Positions 11,894 to 25,306 of a stretch of 64,000 nucleotides of DNA are shown here, piece by piece. The position numbers and the translations under genes were made by a program. The notes below the pieces were generated by a model. The model searched no databases, was not told the origin of the DNA, and worked only from the letters and a program-made list of their open reading frames with translations. The stretch spans positions 806,001-870,000 of the forward strand of contig NC_062247.1 of assembly GCF_905475465.1 (NCBI RefSeq). The letters run 5' to 3'. Within the stretch, counting starts at the first letter, position 1. The number at the start of each line of letters is the position of its first letter. This stretch comes from Pieris napi. Taxonomy: Eukaryota > Arthropoda > Insecta > Lepidoptera > Pieridae.

Positions 11894-12708
11894 TTTTCAA
11901 AAATGAAGTTAAACATCAATATGTTTAGCTGTTTCTAATTATAAATTATATAATACCTATTAATTGATATGGTTAACATTATATTTTGAAAACGGTATTA
12001 GTTTTTATAAACAACACGACAGCTGATAATGACACTTCATAACCGTTTGTTTTACTGACAGAGAGTCCTATGTCATTGACCGTGAAGGAGCATTCCGATT
12101 TACGTTGTTATACAAGGCGAGATACTTTTTTTTACCAAAAATCCAGCTTTTCTTAATATTAACATGAATTTACTAGTATATAACACAAGTCATATATAGT
12201 ATACTTATTTTTGAAGATAAAATTTAACGCTTACTTCTAATCGTGAAAAGAAAAATAAGCAAATGTAATATTTCAACTTATGAGTTCTTCTAAAATGGAA
12301 CGAAAGCTTCCCCCTCTCCTGATTGGTACATCTTTGCCAATAGAAATTTGATTTCATCCAACGGTTTTTGTTAAAATTGCTCTATTCGGTTGCGAGTTGA
12401 ACAAACGTTACAATATTTTTCAAACAATTAAATATTGGTTATTTGTGGTTGACATTATTTATAATACTGTGCAAATTAAACGGAAACAAGGGTACAAATC
12501 AAACGGCCATCGCCGTTTGTTAATATGTAAGTTATTTTTTTTACAGGACGCTACCGTTTGTACTTCATTTGTTTTGCCTCCATTTTTGACCGTTAGACGT
12601 TAGAAGATTATTGAATTTATAATAAGTGTTAACGTTGAAACATGAAATAAGAGTTAAAATATAACATACTTATGTAAAGTACACGTGATAAGTGTTGGTT
12701 ATTTTCAG
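11894..12708. promoter_or_regulatory. Divergent Pex1/CycB3 intergenic region
   Basis: About 0.8 kb separates the Pex1 ATG (minus) from the CycB3 coding exon (plus). It must hold both promoters and the non-coding first exon of CycB3. Two CCAAT boxes in opposite orientation lie at 12322-12326 (ATTGG) and 12337-12341 (CCAAT), as often seen in mitotic cyclin promoters that bind NF-Y. No clear TATA box was seen. A GTAAGT at 12527 could be the donor of the CycB3 leader exon, pairing with the acceptor at 12708. Confidence 0.45.
12322..12341. promoter_or_regulatory. Paired inverted CCAAT boxes upstream of CycB3
   Basis: ATTGG at 12322-12326 and CCAAT at 12337-12341 are about 15 bases apart centre to centre, on opposite strands, about 380 bases before the CycB3 start codon. 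NF-Y binding to several CCAAT boxes is a known feature of mitotic cyclin promoters in animals. Function here is inferred. Confidence 0.35.
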
Positions 12709-12717
12709 TAACTTGTA

Positions 12718-15700
12718 ATGGCGCCAACAAGGTTGGCATCTAAGTCTGTAAATATTAGTCAGAATATGAACGGCATCATGAGCCATGGCATCACGACGAG
12801 GAGTAAGCAATTAGCTACTCTGAAATCTTACAAAGACAGCTTGAAGGCGCCAAACAAGAGAAAAGCTGATAGCCCTTTAAAAGATGTTACTGCTAAAAGA
12901 GCTGCTTTTGGAGACTTAACAAACGCATTCAACAAATCCTCGGGTAACGAAAAATGCATGACACTTAAAAAGGTGACCGTGGAAGGCAAAATGCTTCCAG
13001 CTGTTAAGGTAAATCTCCTCATTTTAATTGTTACATCTGCATGAGGGTATTTTTATTTAACATTGCCTACTAAGTCTTATATTTATAGTACAACATACAT
13101 TATGAATAAAGTGTGGTTGTAGATGTGTTACAACTTTCCCCCCTTTTTTTTCATTTTTGCAAACAGAACACTAATGTTTTAACACAGTAATACTCTTACA
13201 CACACTTTTCTTTTTATATACTATGAGTAACTTGATGCTCTTACACTATAAAATACTTTTGTTAAGTAGAAAGGTCATTAAAAAATGTGTATTGGAGAAA
13301 CCTCATCAACCCTAAGCTCTGAACTAAATTTCACTAAAGTGTTCTAAAGCTTTTATACTATTCCATTCAATTAATATAAGACTTATTCTAGACTATCAAA
13401 CCACACACAGCAGTCAATGGCAAGACATTAAAAGGTAGACAGTTGCAAAAAGTAGCTGCAAATGCCATAGAGAGTGTGCAGAAACACTTTATTAAGGATC
13501 TACCCAAACCGATTGCCACTCGGGCACAAAATGGTATTCTTAAGAATATTGTTCGTAAGTCATTGGACAAGGAAAATCAGAATCAAAGTCAGAGTTCTTC
13601 AGCTAAATCTGCTAGAAGTGATGTTTCAGAGGCTTCACTTTATACCACGGCTTTGGAGAATAAGTAAGTTATCTTAATTTATGTTTGCCTAAAATTTTTT
13701 GGGACTTCTTTCAGTGAATTGTGTTAATCAATGTATCATGATTGCCTATTTTAAATAATTGCTTTAAAATATTATCTTGGCTTAATCAAATTATGTTCTA
13801 ATGTAGATGAATGACTATGAGGTTTTTTATATTTATGGTTCATGCACATGCATGATGAGTGTTGTGCCTTTGAATTTGGCAAACAATTTAACCATTATGT
13901 AATGTCTCTCATTTCCTCCACTAAAACTCTGTTAGCAGTAGCACATACGAAACAAAGGAGGAATATAAGGCAATCAGCGAGAAACTAGACAAAGTAAATT
14001 TGGATGACTCGGACTGCAGGTCTCTGGATGAGGAGGTGGACATCCCACACCGAGTGCCTGCTGGTGTTATTGACTTTGACAAGGAAAACTGGAATGACCC
14101 CTACCAAGTATCATGCTATGCTATGGACATCTTCAACTACTTGCAAAGCAGAGAAGTGAGTGATGTTTTAGTATTTGTAGTGAAAAAAAATGTATGCTAT
14201 TTGATCACTAGCCACTATTAACAATGTCTTCCTCAATTTTATTAATAATTTTAAAATCATCATAGTCATAGAATAGTAACGGATCTGACAAATAGTAAAC
14301 TTTGCAGCCATTTCTAAATAATATAATCATGTTAGTTTTTGTCATAACTATTTTAATTCATATTCTGTTATCATGAAAATTGGCATACATACAAAATAAA
14401 AATATTAAATTACACAGTTTTCTAGAAAAATCACATGTTTCTATGAAATCCTTCACTTTACCAACTGATTAATTTGAAATTCAAAACACATGGATTTTTT
14501 TTTTCAAACAATCCAAAATCTACTTTTTATCATATTTGGATCTTCGACATAGTTCTACGATCATGACGAAATATTTAATTTGACCTTTTGTAATAGAATT
14601 TCGCTAGAAAGCCTACCACAGGTCGGGGTTTTAACTATAATGTTCACTACAATTTGCAATATTTCCTATATTGCATTTAGTTATCTAATTCAAGGTTATA
14701 GACCCATATAATTTTTCCTTCTGTTCCTGTCCCCCATGAATTATATTGACCATTTATCTAAAATGGCCAACCTATATTCTTATTTAACCAAAATTATAGG
14801 CATTTGTCAATGCATTACTTGTTATCACTTATCATTATTGTTGAGTGTGTTTTTGTTAAAATGGACACAAGGCTAATATGTTACTTTATTTGATTCTGCT
14901 TCCTGTTGTTTTTATGATCATTATAAATGAATCATCCTAACTTTAAAAATATTTAAATCTACTTGAAATCTCCGACAAAATACATGTTTACAATACAGAT
15001 AATCTTGATTTTTTTAATTGATTTCGTTAATAAAGTATATTAATCTTTTCGTGCTCCACATCTTTAAAATATTTTTTTATCAATATTATTTTTATTCTTA
15101 CAAGTTTCACTTTTCTTTTATAAATTCATAACTGTATATGAGCGACGCAATATTGACAGAGGAACTAAATTGTAATGATAAGTCTATGCAAGTAATGAAA
15201 CGTCATCGATTCAAGTCATTTGATCAAATGGCTGAATATCATTCAGATTTTATGCCGCCAATGAAACGGCGCTGTTTAGTAAAGAGGCTAGGCTGTTGAT
15301 AGAACGGTTAATTAAGCTAGTTGGCTGCGGCATATATACTAGCGGCATGTCCCAGCTTCGTACGGCTATGCATATATTTTAGAAAAGAATATGATAGGAA
15401 AAAATAAAAGTACTTAATCTAGTATTTTTCGTGATTATTGATTAAAAACATAACAAAAATTCCCTGTTTATAATATTATAGTATAGATATATGTAGTATG
15501 ATATCACTACGTTTGTTTTATTGATAAATTAAGTAAGTTTTCAAGTTCTCGCGTTCTTAACACGTAGATTTGTGCATCCTATTAGTTTCAATGTTTTATA
15601 TGATTATCTTAAGAAGCTATGGTTTATTCAAGGAAAAATATCGTTAATCTTTTATATTACACAAGGAAAAAATACTATGAGTTCAGTGAGGGAAGACTGG

Positions 15701-18700
15701 CTACTTGAAACATTGTCATTCCTTACGGGGCAACCAATGATTTAATTTTATCTATGCTCTATTATTTAATACAAAGAGTTCCCTTGGGAGATGTGTTCTG
15801 CGATATTGCTGCCTACGGGATTGTGAAGAAGATAATGCCTAATGGCCTCATCTCATTTTATCTATTTATCAGTCCTAAACATGCTTTCCTAAAATATGCA
15901 AGAAAATATGACTTCACTTATATTATACACACAAACACATCAACACTATTAAAACATAAAACTTCAAAGTATTTGATTGTCCTCATTTTAACATGTTTTA
16001 GATGTTTGAGAGCATAAAATTAAAGATCATTATTCCTCACACAGCCTCTCTTCCCCATCGATGACTATCTTACGCGGATAAAGGGAATCACAGCGTGGAT
16101 GCGAGCCCTACTCGTTGACTGGATGGTGGAAGTTCAGGAGAGCTTTGAACTGAACCATGAGACGTTATACCTCGCCGTTAAACTTGTTGACTTATTCTTG
16201 ACTCGTTCAAGTCGGAAATTGCCAGAAAGGGAACATTTGAATAAGGAAGAGCTACAGCTGTTGGGTGCATCTGCCCTATTTATCGCTTCTAAGTTTGACG
16301 TAAGTATTGTATCGTGTAGAATTGTCTGTTTTTTTGTTCAGTTCTTGAGGTCGTGATTCAAACTTAACTTAGGGGAGTTCACACCTTAAGTAAAAGTATC
16401 TACATAATTTGTATTTGTTTATTTACGCAGTTTAAATGTATACATTTTAATTAGAAGACATTTTTAATTAGCATAATTTTATGTTTGTGTAAATAAAATG
16501 GTTTCTATCGTGGATGGTTTACAGTTTCAAACAAAACTTTATTCCTATATTTCATAACATACATCCACTAACTTAATCTTTCATACTTTTTCAAAAGCTT
16601 TGAGTCAAACTGTTGGCTTAAGGCAGCTATTACTGACAAATCTCATTGATATTCTCATATATAATCCTAAAATTGATTTTTGATCCTCCTTAATCATTAT
16701 TGAACTGTCAAACACTTTTTTCGCAATATTTTAACATATTTTTGAGTTGTTTTCGATAACTATTACCGCAGACACAAGTTATTTATGTTATGTTAAAATA
16801 GTATATAATTAAACTGATGTTTCTGTTTGTTACTAATATCATTATATAAGACCCACTTGTAATTTTTAATGTGTATTTCAATATCACTGTTGGTTGGTTG
16901 ACTGTATATTATATTTTTTCAATATATGTATTTAATTATATAAAACAAATGTTATAGGAACGGATCCCGCCACTTGTGGACGACTTTCTGTACATCTGTG
17001 ACGGTGCCTACACGCTGAATCAATTAATCAAGATGGAGATCAAAATTGTGAAGACGATCGACTTCGACCTCGGCATTCCTCTCTCCTACAGGTTCCTGAG
17101 AAGATACGCTCGGGTGAGTCTTATTTTATTCAGGGTGGTGGGAAAATAGTTAATTTAAACTATTATCCAGTAGATGTCTTCTAGGTAAAACTGTTACAAG
17201 ATTTAATTTATTTGATGTTAGCTTGTAACATAAGCTTAATCAAGTTTTCAGAAGTTGTTTTTAATTCCTAGTTTCTAATTTAATTAAAACATTGGTCTGA
17301 TGGTTAATAAATTAGATCCTAGATACCTATATAGAATATTGTGCTTACATGAGTTATGTAACCTACCATTAGTTAAGTTACATATATATATTTTAGTTAA
17401 TAATTAGATGCGGTAAAGAAATGTTAGCAATCATCGCACACTTGAAAATGAGTCCTTTAGTTACAGTCATAAATTTTAATTTAACATTCTGGTTTACGAT
17501 AATATCCAATATCATGTGTTACTGAAATTTACGAACTCTTCAATAAGTCAAATTAATTTTATGTTTATCCAGCTCGCAACGCTAATGTTATCTTAGTTAT
17601 AAGCTTATGTTTTAAACAATTAAAGCTAGTTGTTACCCAGCTTCAAACAAAGTGTTTAATTTAACATATATCTCAACATGCAAAAACAGCCACCGAACTT
17701 AACTCAGGGTTAGGCATTAAATTAAAACTTCGCTTATTGCATACATAATTCGATGTTTCGAATGCTTTAAACCAACAATGGACAATGACTGCCACATCAA
17801 GATTATTAATTAAATCCCATATTAAAACTCTTCATTGCCACAAAGTAGCTATTTCGTTACATCCGGATTTTTATTATTTTGAAGTTCTATAATGAATCTA
17901 ATATATAAAATTCTCGTGTCACAGTTTTCGTTGCCATACTCCTCCGAAACGGCTTGACCGATTTTGATGAAATTTTTTGTGCTTATCCGGTATCTATGAG
18001 AATCGGCCAACATCTATTTTTCATCCCCCTAAATGTTAGGGGTAGTCCACCCCTAAATTTTTTATTTTATATTATAGACAAAATTTTAATTTCTATTTTT
18101 TTATGATACAGCATTAAAAAATACATATAAAGAAAGAAAGAAAGAAAAAACTTTATTATGCACATTATACAAGATATTTAGATAAAGTAAAGTGCACTGG
18201 CCCCCACACTAGGATTCCCTGTGTTGTGGGCAGCCAGTCTCTTCCTTTTGACATGAAAACAGTATTTTATAAGTTATATTAATTATTTCTACACAATTTA
18301 TATTAAAACTATTTTTGTACAATAAGAATATTTTCAGTATCAGAATACGACAGGTTAACAAGATATCGTTTGAGATGTTTAGTAAATGTATGTAGTGTGA
18401 TTTTTGAAATGTTAGTGATAATTTTGTTTTTAATGAAGTGGTTAAAGATGAAAGGGCCTCGGAAGGAGAAAAAGCGTTGGGCGAAGAAAGTGCGAGTTTT
18501 GGGTTGCTTAAATATGAGTTTGCGTTTTGTTTGATGCGGTGCGGTGGGTGTTTGTTTCCAAAAAAGTCTGCATATTGCTATTAAATATAATTGTCTCACA
18601 GTTAAAAGTTTTGTTTCATTGTACAATTTTGAAGTTGAGTAGCGGAAAGGTTTCTTATATGAGATCTTAAGAATGGCACGTTGGGTGCGCTCAATTTTCA

Positions 18701-21700
18701 GCATTGAAGACAATGCCGCTCCACCCCAAACCGATATGCAGTAAGACAATATCGACTGGCATAATGCAGTGTACACTATCTTGATTGTATGAGGATCAGC
18801 AGGCTTTCTAAGTCGTTTGAAAACATTTATAAGTTTGCGAACTCGAGAACATAGGTAGTTTATTTGAGGGCCCCAACAAAGCCTTGAGTCAATAATTAAT
18901 CCCAGGTATTTGGTTGTTTTAGTGGGTTCCAGGAGAGGACAGTTGCAGTTGCTGTGAAGGTTCAAACATGAGTGTAATTTAATAGGCGGAACAGGGTTTG
19001 GTTTGCTGGATTTCGATATGTGAAAACATATGTATTTGGTCTTAGACGTATTTAAGGATAGGAGATTTTCTAAAAGCCATTGAGAGATTTGGCGAAGACC
19101 TAAATGAGCTAACCGTGTGGCTTGTTCCCAAGAGTGTGAGTAGAAGACTATAGCTGTGTCATCAGCGAATGAAAAGAGCTTAGCATTAGTGAGTGCGAGT
19201 GAACATAAATCGTTAATGTACACTAAAAAAAGCGTTGGACTAAGAACACTTCCCTGGGGCAAACCACATGAAACGTTTTCCAGTTGACTGCTATACCCAT
19301 CAACTCGAACCCTCTGCTTTCTATTGAGTAGATAGGACTTAAACCAACAGAGGATGTTTCCACGAATTCCTTGTCTTTCTAATTTTTCGATTAGCAGTGG
19401 TCTGGAAACAGTGTCAAAAGCTTTGGCTAGATCAAGAAAAACACCAATACACCTTTGTCCTTCATCTAATTTGGAACTTATGGTCTCAACCAATCCAGCG
19501 GTTGCATCCTCTGTAGATCTATTATGTCTGAATCCGAATTGATTGTTCGCAAGGATAGATTCTTTTTCCAAATAATTCAGTAATCTGACGTTGATGATTT
19601 TTTCTGTAATTTTAGCGAGTGTTGGGAGTAGAGAAATGGGACGGTAGTTTGAAATTTCCATTTTATTGCCTGATTTATGGATGGGTGTGATATTGGCTAT
19701 TTTCCATGATTCAGGGAATTCATTGGTTCTGCAATAATGTTTTTTAGTGAAATTACCACTCGGTTACTAATATTATCATCACCTGGGGCAGAATTAGGCT
19801 TAAGAGAGCTAATAATTTTTGTAACTTCTCGCTCGTCACAAGGAAGGAATAGAAAAGAATTCGAGTTAGCGGTAATCGAAACTTTATGGCAAAGGTCTCG
19901 TTCAGTCTGATTTGTCTTAGACAATATATCGGAAGCCAGTTTATTACCCACCGAACTGAAATAACCGTTAACAATATCGAGAGATTTTTCAGGGTTCTCT
20001 TGTAGATCAAGAAGTTTATTAGAATTGGATTTAGTTGGGTTTAAGTGGCATATATTTTTGATAGATTTCCATAATTTTTTACTATTATCTTTATTCTTAA
20101 GGATGGTGTCAGTCTCATGTAAATTTTTAAGGTTTTTAAGGATGTTATTACAGAAGTTTCGATATTGCGTGTATTCCTTTAGGAGTGGTTCGTTGTTAGG
20201 CTGTTTTCTTGATAAGATATGCAGATAGTCTCTTCGTCTAACACAACGTAGCAACCCAGGAGTTATCCATGGCTTTCTAATACTTTTAGAATTTATTTTA
20301 TGTATGATTTTTGTGTTGGTATTAATTGCACTTGAAATTGCGCTTGTAAAAGCATCAACTGTTTCATTTATGTTTTTGATGTTATATAGAAAGCTCCAAT
20401 CGACCCCTGCTAAATCTTTATATAGTTGGTCGTAGTCTATAGCTTTACTCATCATAGGGGAGGCTTTAACTAAATTATTGAGGTGTTTGGTCTGATCGAT
20501 TCCTATAATAACAGACATATGATCACTCACTTGGGATGGGCAGACAGCCACGCGTGATTGCAAATGTGATCTTATGAGTGCATGATCTAGACAATTACCC
20601 CCACGGGTTGGTAAGAAATGACCTTGTATAAGACCGTAGAAGTTCACTAACTCAAGAAACTTATGAGCTCTGTGATCGTCGGTCGTCTCCTTAATGTCGA
20701 TATTAAGATCCCCAACTATATAAATAGGGTGTCCATTGTACGATAAAATGAGGTTTTCGAGAGAGTCGAGAAAATTATCAACATTGTAAAAAGAAGGTGA
20801 TCTGTAAATTGATATGATAACAGCATTATTATTTAAATGAGTAACTAAACAGTTTGCATCTGTAAAGGCTGGTTCTGTTATATTGAGGTTAATGTTATTT
20901 TTATAAAAAATTACGATTCCGTCGCATTTGTTAATAAATTTATGGGAGAAAGTACATAAATACCCATCTATGTGAATACCAGTAAAATTTTCATCAATCC
21001 AACACTCAGTCAAAACAATTAAATCAGGATTAAATTGCAGCCTACTAAGAAACACTAGAAAACTATCAAAGTTTTTATTAATGCTGCGGATGTTTTGTGT
21101 TACAATAGTGAGGTTTGAGGATTCGAAAAACACTTTGCAGTCTTCCGGATAATTCAAATATTGGTTCGTAATGAAATTTGTATTATCAATATCTCGAATT
21201 AAACTTAAATTATCGAATTTTAGAATATATAGAATAGAAGACATGAAAAACATTAAAATTGTACCTAAATATGTGAAAGATTGCGTAACGGATTGGGTGA
21301 TATTGGTCTTGTGGTTTGGTTATTGTACTGTCGTATCTGTGGAGTGGTTCAGTATAGGATATTTGTTTGTAGAACGTGTTAAACTTTGTGTAGAATTTTA
21401 AAAAAGTGAGGAATTTAAATATAAACAAGAACATTAAAAAACATAAAACTACAATTAACACCAGTCATGCTTTGTTTAGCGAGTTAAGGTGATCTTCAAT
21501 TTTTATTAGAATGTAAGGAAAGCCGTTCTTCTTCCTAAGATATACGTTACCATTAACAGACCAGCAGTACTCGTACTGTTCTGACTTCGCAATTTCCCTT
21601 GCAAGAAAATAGAGGCGCTTTGCTTTAGGTGTTAAATATTCTGATACATATATAGGTGTGTTACCTCCTAGTCCCAAATGGCTGGCGCTCAGCTTTTTAG

Positions 21701-23547
21701 ATCTATTCTCAATGTTATACTTGCGTGTCGCACTTAAAATGTTGTTCTTTAGGAGGGTGTTCGACAGTTCAACGGTGAGGTTCCAACTCATGTTATCTTT
21801 CCTGTTGGTAAAACGGCTAACATCTCTTATATCACCGGAGTGTAACTCAATACTAAGCCCAGAACAAAGTTTCAATATGAGATCGAAAAGCTCCGACTTC
21901 GTTGGGGTCGGTGATTGTTTGGGAACATTTCGGATTTCGATGCATGTCTTGTTCATAGCTCGAGCTAAGGTTTCGTGTTTGTCCTCCAGGTCACTTATTT
22001 GAGATGACATTGCCGTCACGTCGGAACGACCGCAGCCACTCCCTAATTTCGTTTTTTAGAACGAGGAACTCGTCCTTCTCGTCGCGCGCAGCTCTTCGCT
22101 TTTGCCGCGATTTAGTATTGACGTAATCGCTCTCCTGTGTTGAGCTATCACCTGCATCGCGTTCCAACTGAACATTTCCTTGTGTCGGAGAAGATTTTTT
22201 CATTTTGTACTGCGGTTCTCAAAGCTAAGGTTCAATATCCGTTGAAACAGATAGAAGTCTTAGCAACAGGTGTCCTTGTCCTGATTGGCGACCGCCCTTC
22301 CAGTATTGCGTAAGATGATTTGCGTATGCGCACAGAGGGACAGGGCAACGTAAAATGGGAGGAGCCAGCGCACCGGTGGAGGGGCCTACGGTTGTCTGAT
22401 AGAGGCACGGTACCAGGATCACAGCATTTAATGGAGACACACAGAGAATCTAATGCTTCTCGCGCTTCATGCGAGCCGGGTAGCGTAATATAATTTTTTG
22501 GTACTAAATTTTATTTAAATTTTGAAAATAAATATTATTTAAACTGCACTTTCACTAAAAACACGTCCAAACTGTACGGCGCCGGAGGGGAACCCCTAAC
22601 TTTCACCCCTCTACGATCATCCCCTATTTGTTATGATAAACATGGCAAAACGACGTTTGCCGGATCAGCTAGTAATTATATAATTTTGCTGTTTCCAGTG
22701 CGCCCGAGTCTCAATGCCGACCCTGACCCTGGCTCGGTTCATCTTGGAGCAATGCCTATTGGAATACAGCTTGGTGTCTCTGTCGGATAGCAAGATGGCG
22801 GCTGCTGCGCTCTATGTGGCGCTGCGGATGAAGAACGTCTCCCAGTGGACTCCCACGCTGCAGCATTACACCGGTATGTATGATGAAATAAAATAGTGTA
22901 TTGGTACTACATAGTTCCCAAATATGGTTGCAATTTTTTTAATTTTCCCCGCTGTTGGCAACAATTGAAAGATTCTTTAGAATATAAAATTTATAAATCA
23001 GTCCAATGGTTTCTATATTTGACGGCTTAATTGTACAGGCATTTAATAAATTATTATTAATATTTTTATTAGTAATAGAGCAGTGTTGGCCTAGTGACTT
23101 CAGCGTGCGACTCTCATACCTGAGATCGTAGGTTCGAACCCCGCCTGAGCACCAATGGCCAAAAAGTCGACGGCGGGTGTCAGGCACTGGAGGCTGATCC
23201 ATTTACTTGCCTATTAAATTTAAAAATGATCATGAAACAGATTTAGAAATCTGAGGCCCAGACCTAAAGAGGTTGTAGCGCCACTGATTTTTTTAAATAT
23301 TTAAATTGAGTCGGTTACATAACGATATATGTAGAAAATGTTTGTCAAGTTTCTTTGCTGAGTGACGTGTTATAATTCCTCAGGCTACTCCCTCTCTGAG
23401 ATTCTTCCGATCGCTCTCCTCCAAAACGCAGTTCTGCACAAGAAGCCAAAGTCCGCGATCAGCACGGTACGGAACAAGTACTCGCACTCGATATTCTTCG
23501 AAGTGGCCAAGTTGCCCTTAGTTGACGATGCTCTTTTGACCAGCTGA
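12718..23547 (+). CDS. CycB3: Cyclin B3
   Basis: This is a mitotic cyclin that activates CDK1 in the nucleus and promotes anaphase. Seven coding exons read in phase: 12718-13008, 13392-13663, 13936-14155, 16045-16299, 16958-17113, 22699-22873 and 23384-23547, giving 510 aa. The N-terminal half is basic and disordered. It carries a destruction box, RAAFGDLTN (61-69), with Phe at the usual Leu position as in other B3 cyclins, and a KEN box at 157-159. DFDKENWNDPYQVS introduces the first cyclin fold. MRALLVDWMVEVQESFELNH (280-299) contains the hydrophobic patch, and exons 6-8 form the second cyclin fold, ending VDDALLTS and a stop. The start sits nine bases after an acceptor (AG at 12707-12708), so a non-coding first exon lies upstream, possibly ending at a GTAAGT at 12527. 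Intron 6 (5.6 kb) carries a Helitron with a LINE inside it. Confidence 0.95.
14255..14600 (+). repeat. Dispersed repeat, second copy
   Basis: Same family and orientation as 8686-9235, without the tandem-doubled block. It is in the 1.9 kb CycB3 intron 3 (14156-16044). The rest of that intron shows nothing recognisable. Confidence 0.6.
18309..21253 (-). pseudogene. LINE ORF2 (endonuclease and reverse transcriptase), broken
   Basis: The upstream frame (21253-19697) has an APE-type endonuclease: TQNIRSINKN, DLIVLTECWID, VGDLNID and a late SDHMSV. The second frame (about 19729-18309) has the reverse transcriptase: NYRPISLLP, FLDLAKAFDTV, GLPQGSVLSP and FADDTA. Between them the segment after NIIAEP is shortened and shifted relative to the usual spacing to EFPESWK, so a few tens of bases were probably lost at about 19735. 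Confidence 0.85.
21465..22203 (-). pseudogene. LINE ORF1 (nucleic-acid-binding protein), frameshifted
   Basis: The first part (22203-21991) starts MKKSSPTQGN and has the basic stretch KSRQKRRAARDEKDE. The second (22019-21465) starts within SSQISDLEDKHETLARAMNK, a coiled-coil-like stretch, and continues with a domain like the baculovirus FP-type domain often found in ORF1 of these elements (NTPIYVSEYLTPKAKRLYF). The two overlap in different frames at about 22010-22020, so one base was lost or gained. Confidence 0.75.
23078..23290 (+). repeat. SINE, full length
   Basis: This is a tRNA-derived SINE. The head, GTTGGCCTAGTGACTTCAGC with GGTTCGAACCCC, matches pol III A and B boxes. The body includes GTCAGGCACTGGAGGCTGAT and ATGATCATGAAACAGAT, and it ends with GGTTGTAGCGCCACTGATTT. 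It lies in CycB3 intron 7 (22874-23383). Confidence 0.85.
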
Positions 23548-25306
23548 GAAGGAAAGCCTCGCATTATACAAGCGGTGGGTATTTTTAAGGGTTGTCAGGT
23601 CGCTTTCAGGTCAGATATTAGTTAGGTCGAAGCCAACATGTTGATCAAAAGTCATAATTTGGAACCAGTGCTACTTTTTAAAAGACTGTCTTTTGGTCAA
23701 TTCTTCTTTCTTTCTTTAAAAAGCGCCTTACTTATAAACGTCTCTCAATTTTTTAGCACTTTGCAATAATCAATATCTCCGGCTCAACGGTTAGGTTAAT
23801 TAAAGTTTTAAGTAAGGAGCTTTGATGTTTAATTCCAGTACATTAGTATTTCCCTACCTTGACAACCCTACGGTGACTTATAAAATGTTGTAACTGTAAT
23901 AAATTTGTTAAACGGTTTTGTGAGGTGCCACGAGGCATTAGGCGACGTATACGCGAGCTAGACAAATTAAAATATCGCCTATCGGCCCGTGAATGAGACG
24001 CTTAATTTAATCGTCAATCGTATGAAGCTAAAATTTGATTGACTTTTAAATATTTGGATTAGATTAATAAAAGACTAACGTGCGACGTTTTTATTTCCGA
24101 CATTGTACTTATTTGTTTTTTCAACAAATTCTGTACTTTTAATTTATTAGTGTATTCAGGCCTTCGGCGGCCTCTTGGCTGATTTTGAGGCCGATTTTAC
24201 GCTTCATAAACAGATTTATGTAAAATTTGTTATACTTATGTAAGTAACAGGGATGCGTGCCAGTTGCATTTATTTTAAGACTGATGACGTGGATAGCCTC
24301 TAAGCCAACATTTGACACTAAAATATTTAAGTCTTTTAATAACATTGAATTTAGATTTTAAAAAATGGGAATGATTTAATTATCACAGATTTTGTTTTAA
24401 TTTTTAAGATGGTTAATAATCGCATTGGATTCGTAAGAAAATAGAGTTAAATCTTAAATATTTTAGTGTCGTGTAATAGTGCTACAAACTTATCTGAACC
24501 GGTGGCATATCAAGAGCGAAGCGGGTTTAGCTATGGGTAAAATAAGTGAGGGCACTACGAGCGCTTGTGCCATATTAATGTATGGCTCCATTACCACCGT
24601 TAAACTTGAGATCTTGAAACCAAGTTTCTTCGGCTATGATCTCCGTGTTTTTGTTTGAAAATAAAAATAACCAAAATCGCGAAACACAGTGTACGCCCGT
24701 TTGAACGCTTCGAGATCGTCTTCCTATAGTCAATTATAGGTAATCGGTTTATTGGAATATTTAGTGTTAATTGTATTGTAATACGCGGAATACGAGTTTT
24801 ATTTATTAGTTTTTTTCGGTTCAATTGTGAGACCATGTTTTATTTTAAATTGATATCGACGGATGTACGGAATGAGAATCGGCAATTTTTATGAAATGAA
24901 TATCTTTTGGATGGTATTGTACATACGCTGACGTTTGGACCGATCTTCGACGAATGAACTCAACTTGCCACCGAGAGCAATTGATTTTTATAAAGGTTAT
25001 GTATTGTAATTAGCAGAATTTGCTAATATTATTATAATGAATGGATTTTGTAATGTTTTAATTATAATTTACATAGTAATTATTGTGAGTTTTGCAGCGG
25101 TGTCGTGTTTTGTAATTTATCACATTTTAAAGAGTACAAAATATTGGAATGTTATAATGTTGTTCATTAATGGTAAGTTTTAGACTAGTTCGTTTTAAAA
25201 CTGTTTTCATATCATTTGTCATTATACACGTTAATTTTAATGTAAACTGTGAAATGTAAATAAAAAGTGATTTTGGTTTGATTAACCGTTTTATTGACCA
25301 TCCTTA

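Larger units (their letters stand above)
18125..22590 (-). mobile_element. CR1/Jockey-like non-LTR retrotransposon, nearly full length
   Basis: About 4.5 kb on the minus strand, with a leader (about 22590-22204), ORF1, ORF2 and a 3' end with repeated TTTC units near 18130-18146. It is inserted in the Helitron. ORF1 has a frameshift; ORF2 has a small deletion and frameshift, so the copy is dead. The outer boundaries were set where the Helitron sequence stops and resumes. Confidence 0.85.
17897..22672 (+). mobile_element. Helitron split by a LINE
   Basis: It starts TCTAATATATAAAATTCTCG after an A (17896) and ends TTTGCCGGATCAGCTAG before a T (22673), matching Helitron insertion between A and T with TC and CTAG ends. 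The left piece is 17897-18124 and the right piece about 22590-22672. The two pieces line up with the short copy at 420-738. It carries no helicase, so it is non-autonomous. It lies in CycB3 intron 6. Confidence 0.8.

Noticed and set aside
13474..13677. Second frame over CycB3 exon 2
   Set aside because: Out of frame with the phase that joins the neighbouring exons; the other frame gives the KEN box.
22939..23202. 87-codon minus frame
   Set aside because: It overlaps the SINE at 23078-23290 and is an antisense translation of it.
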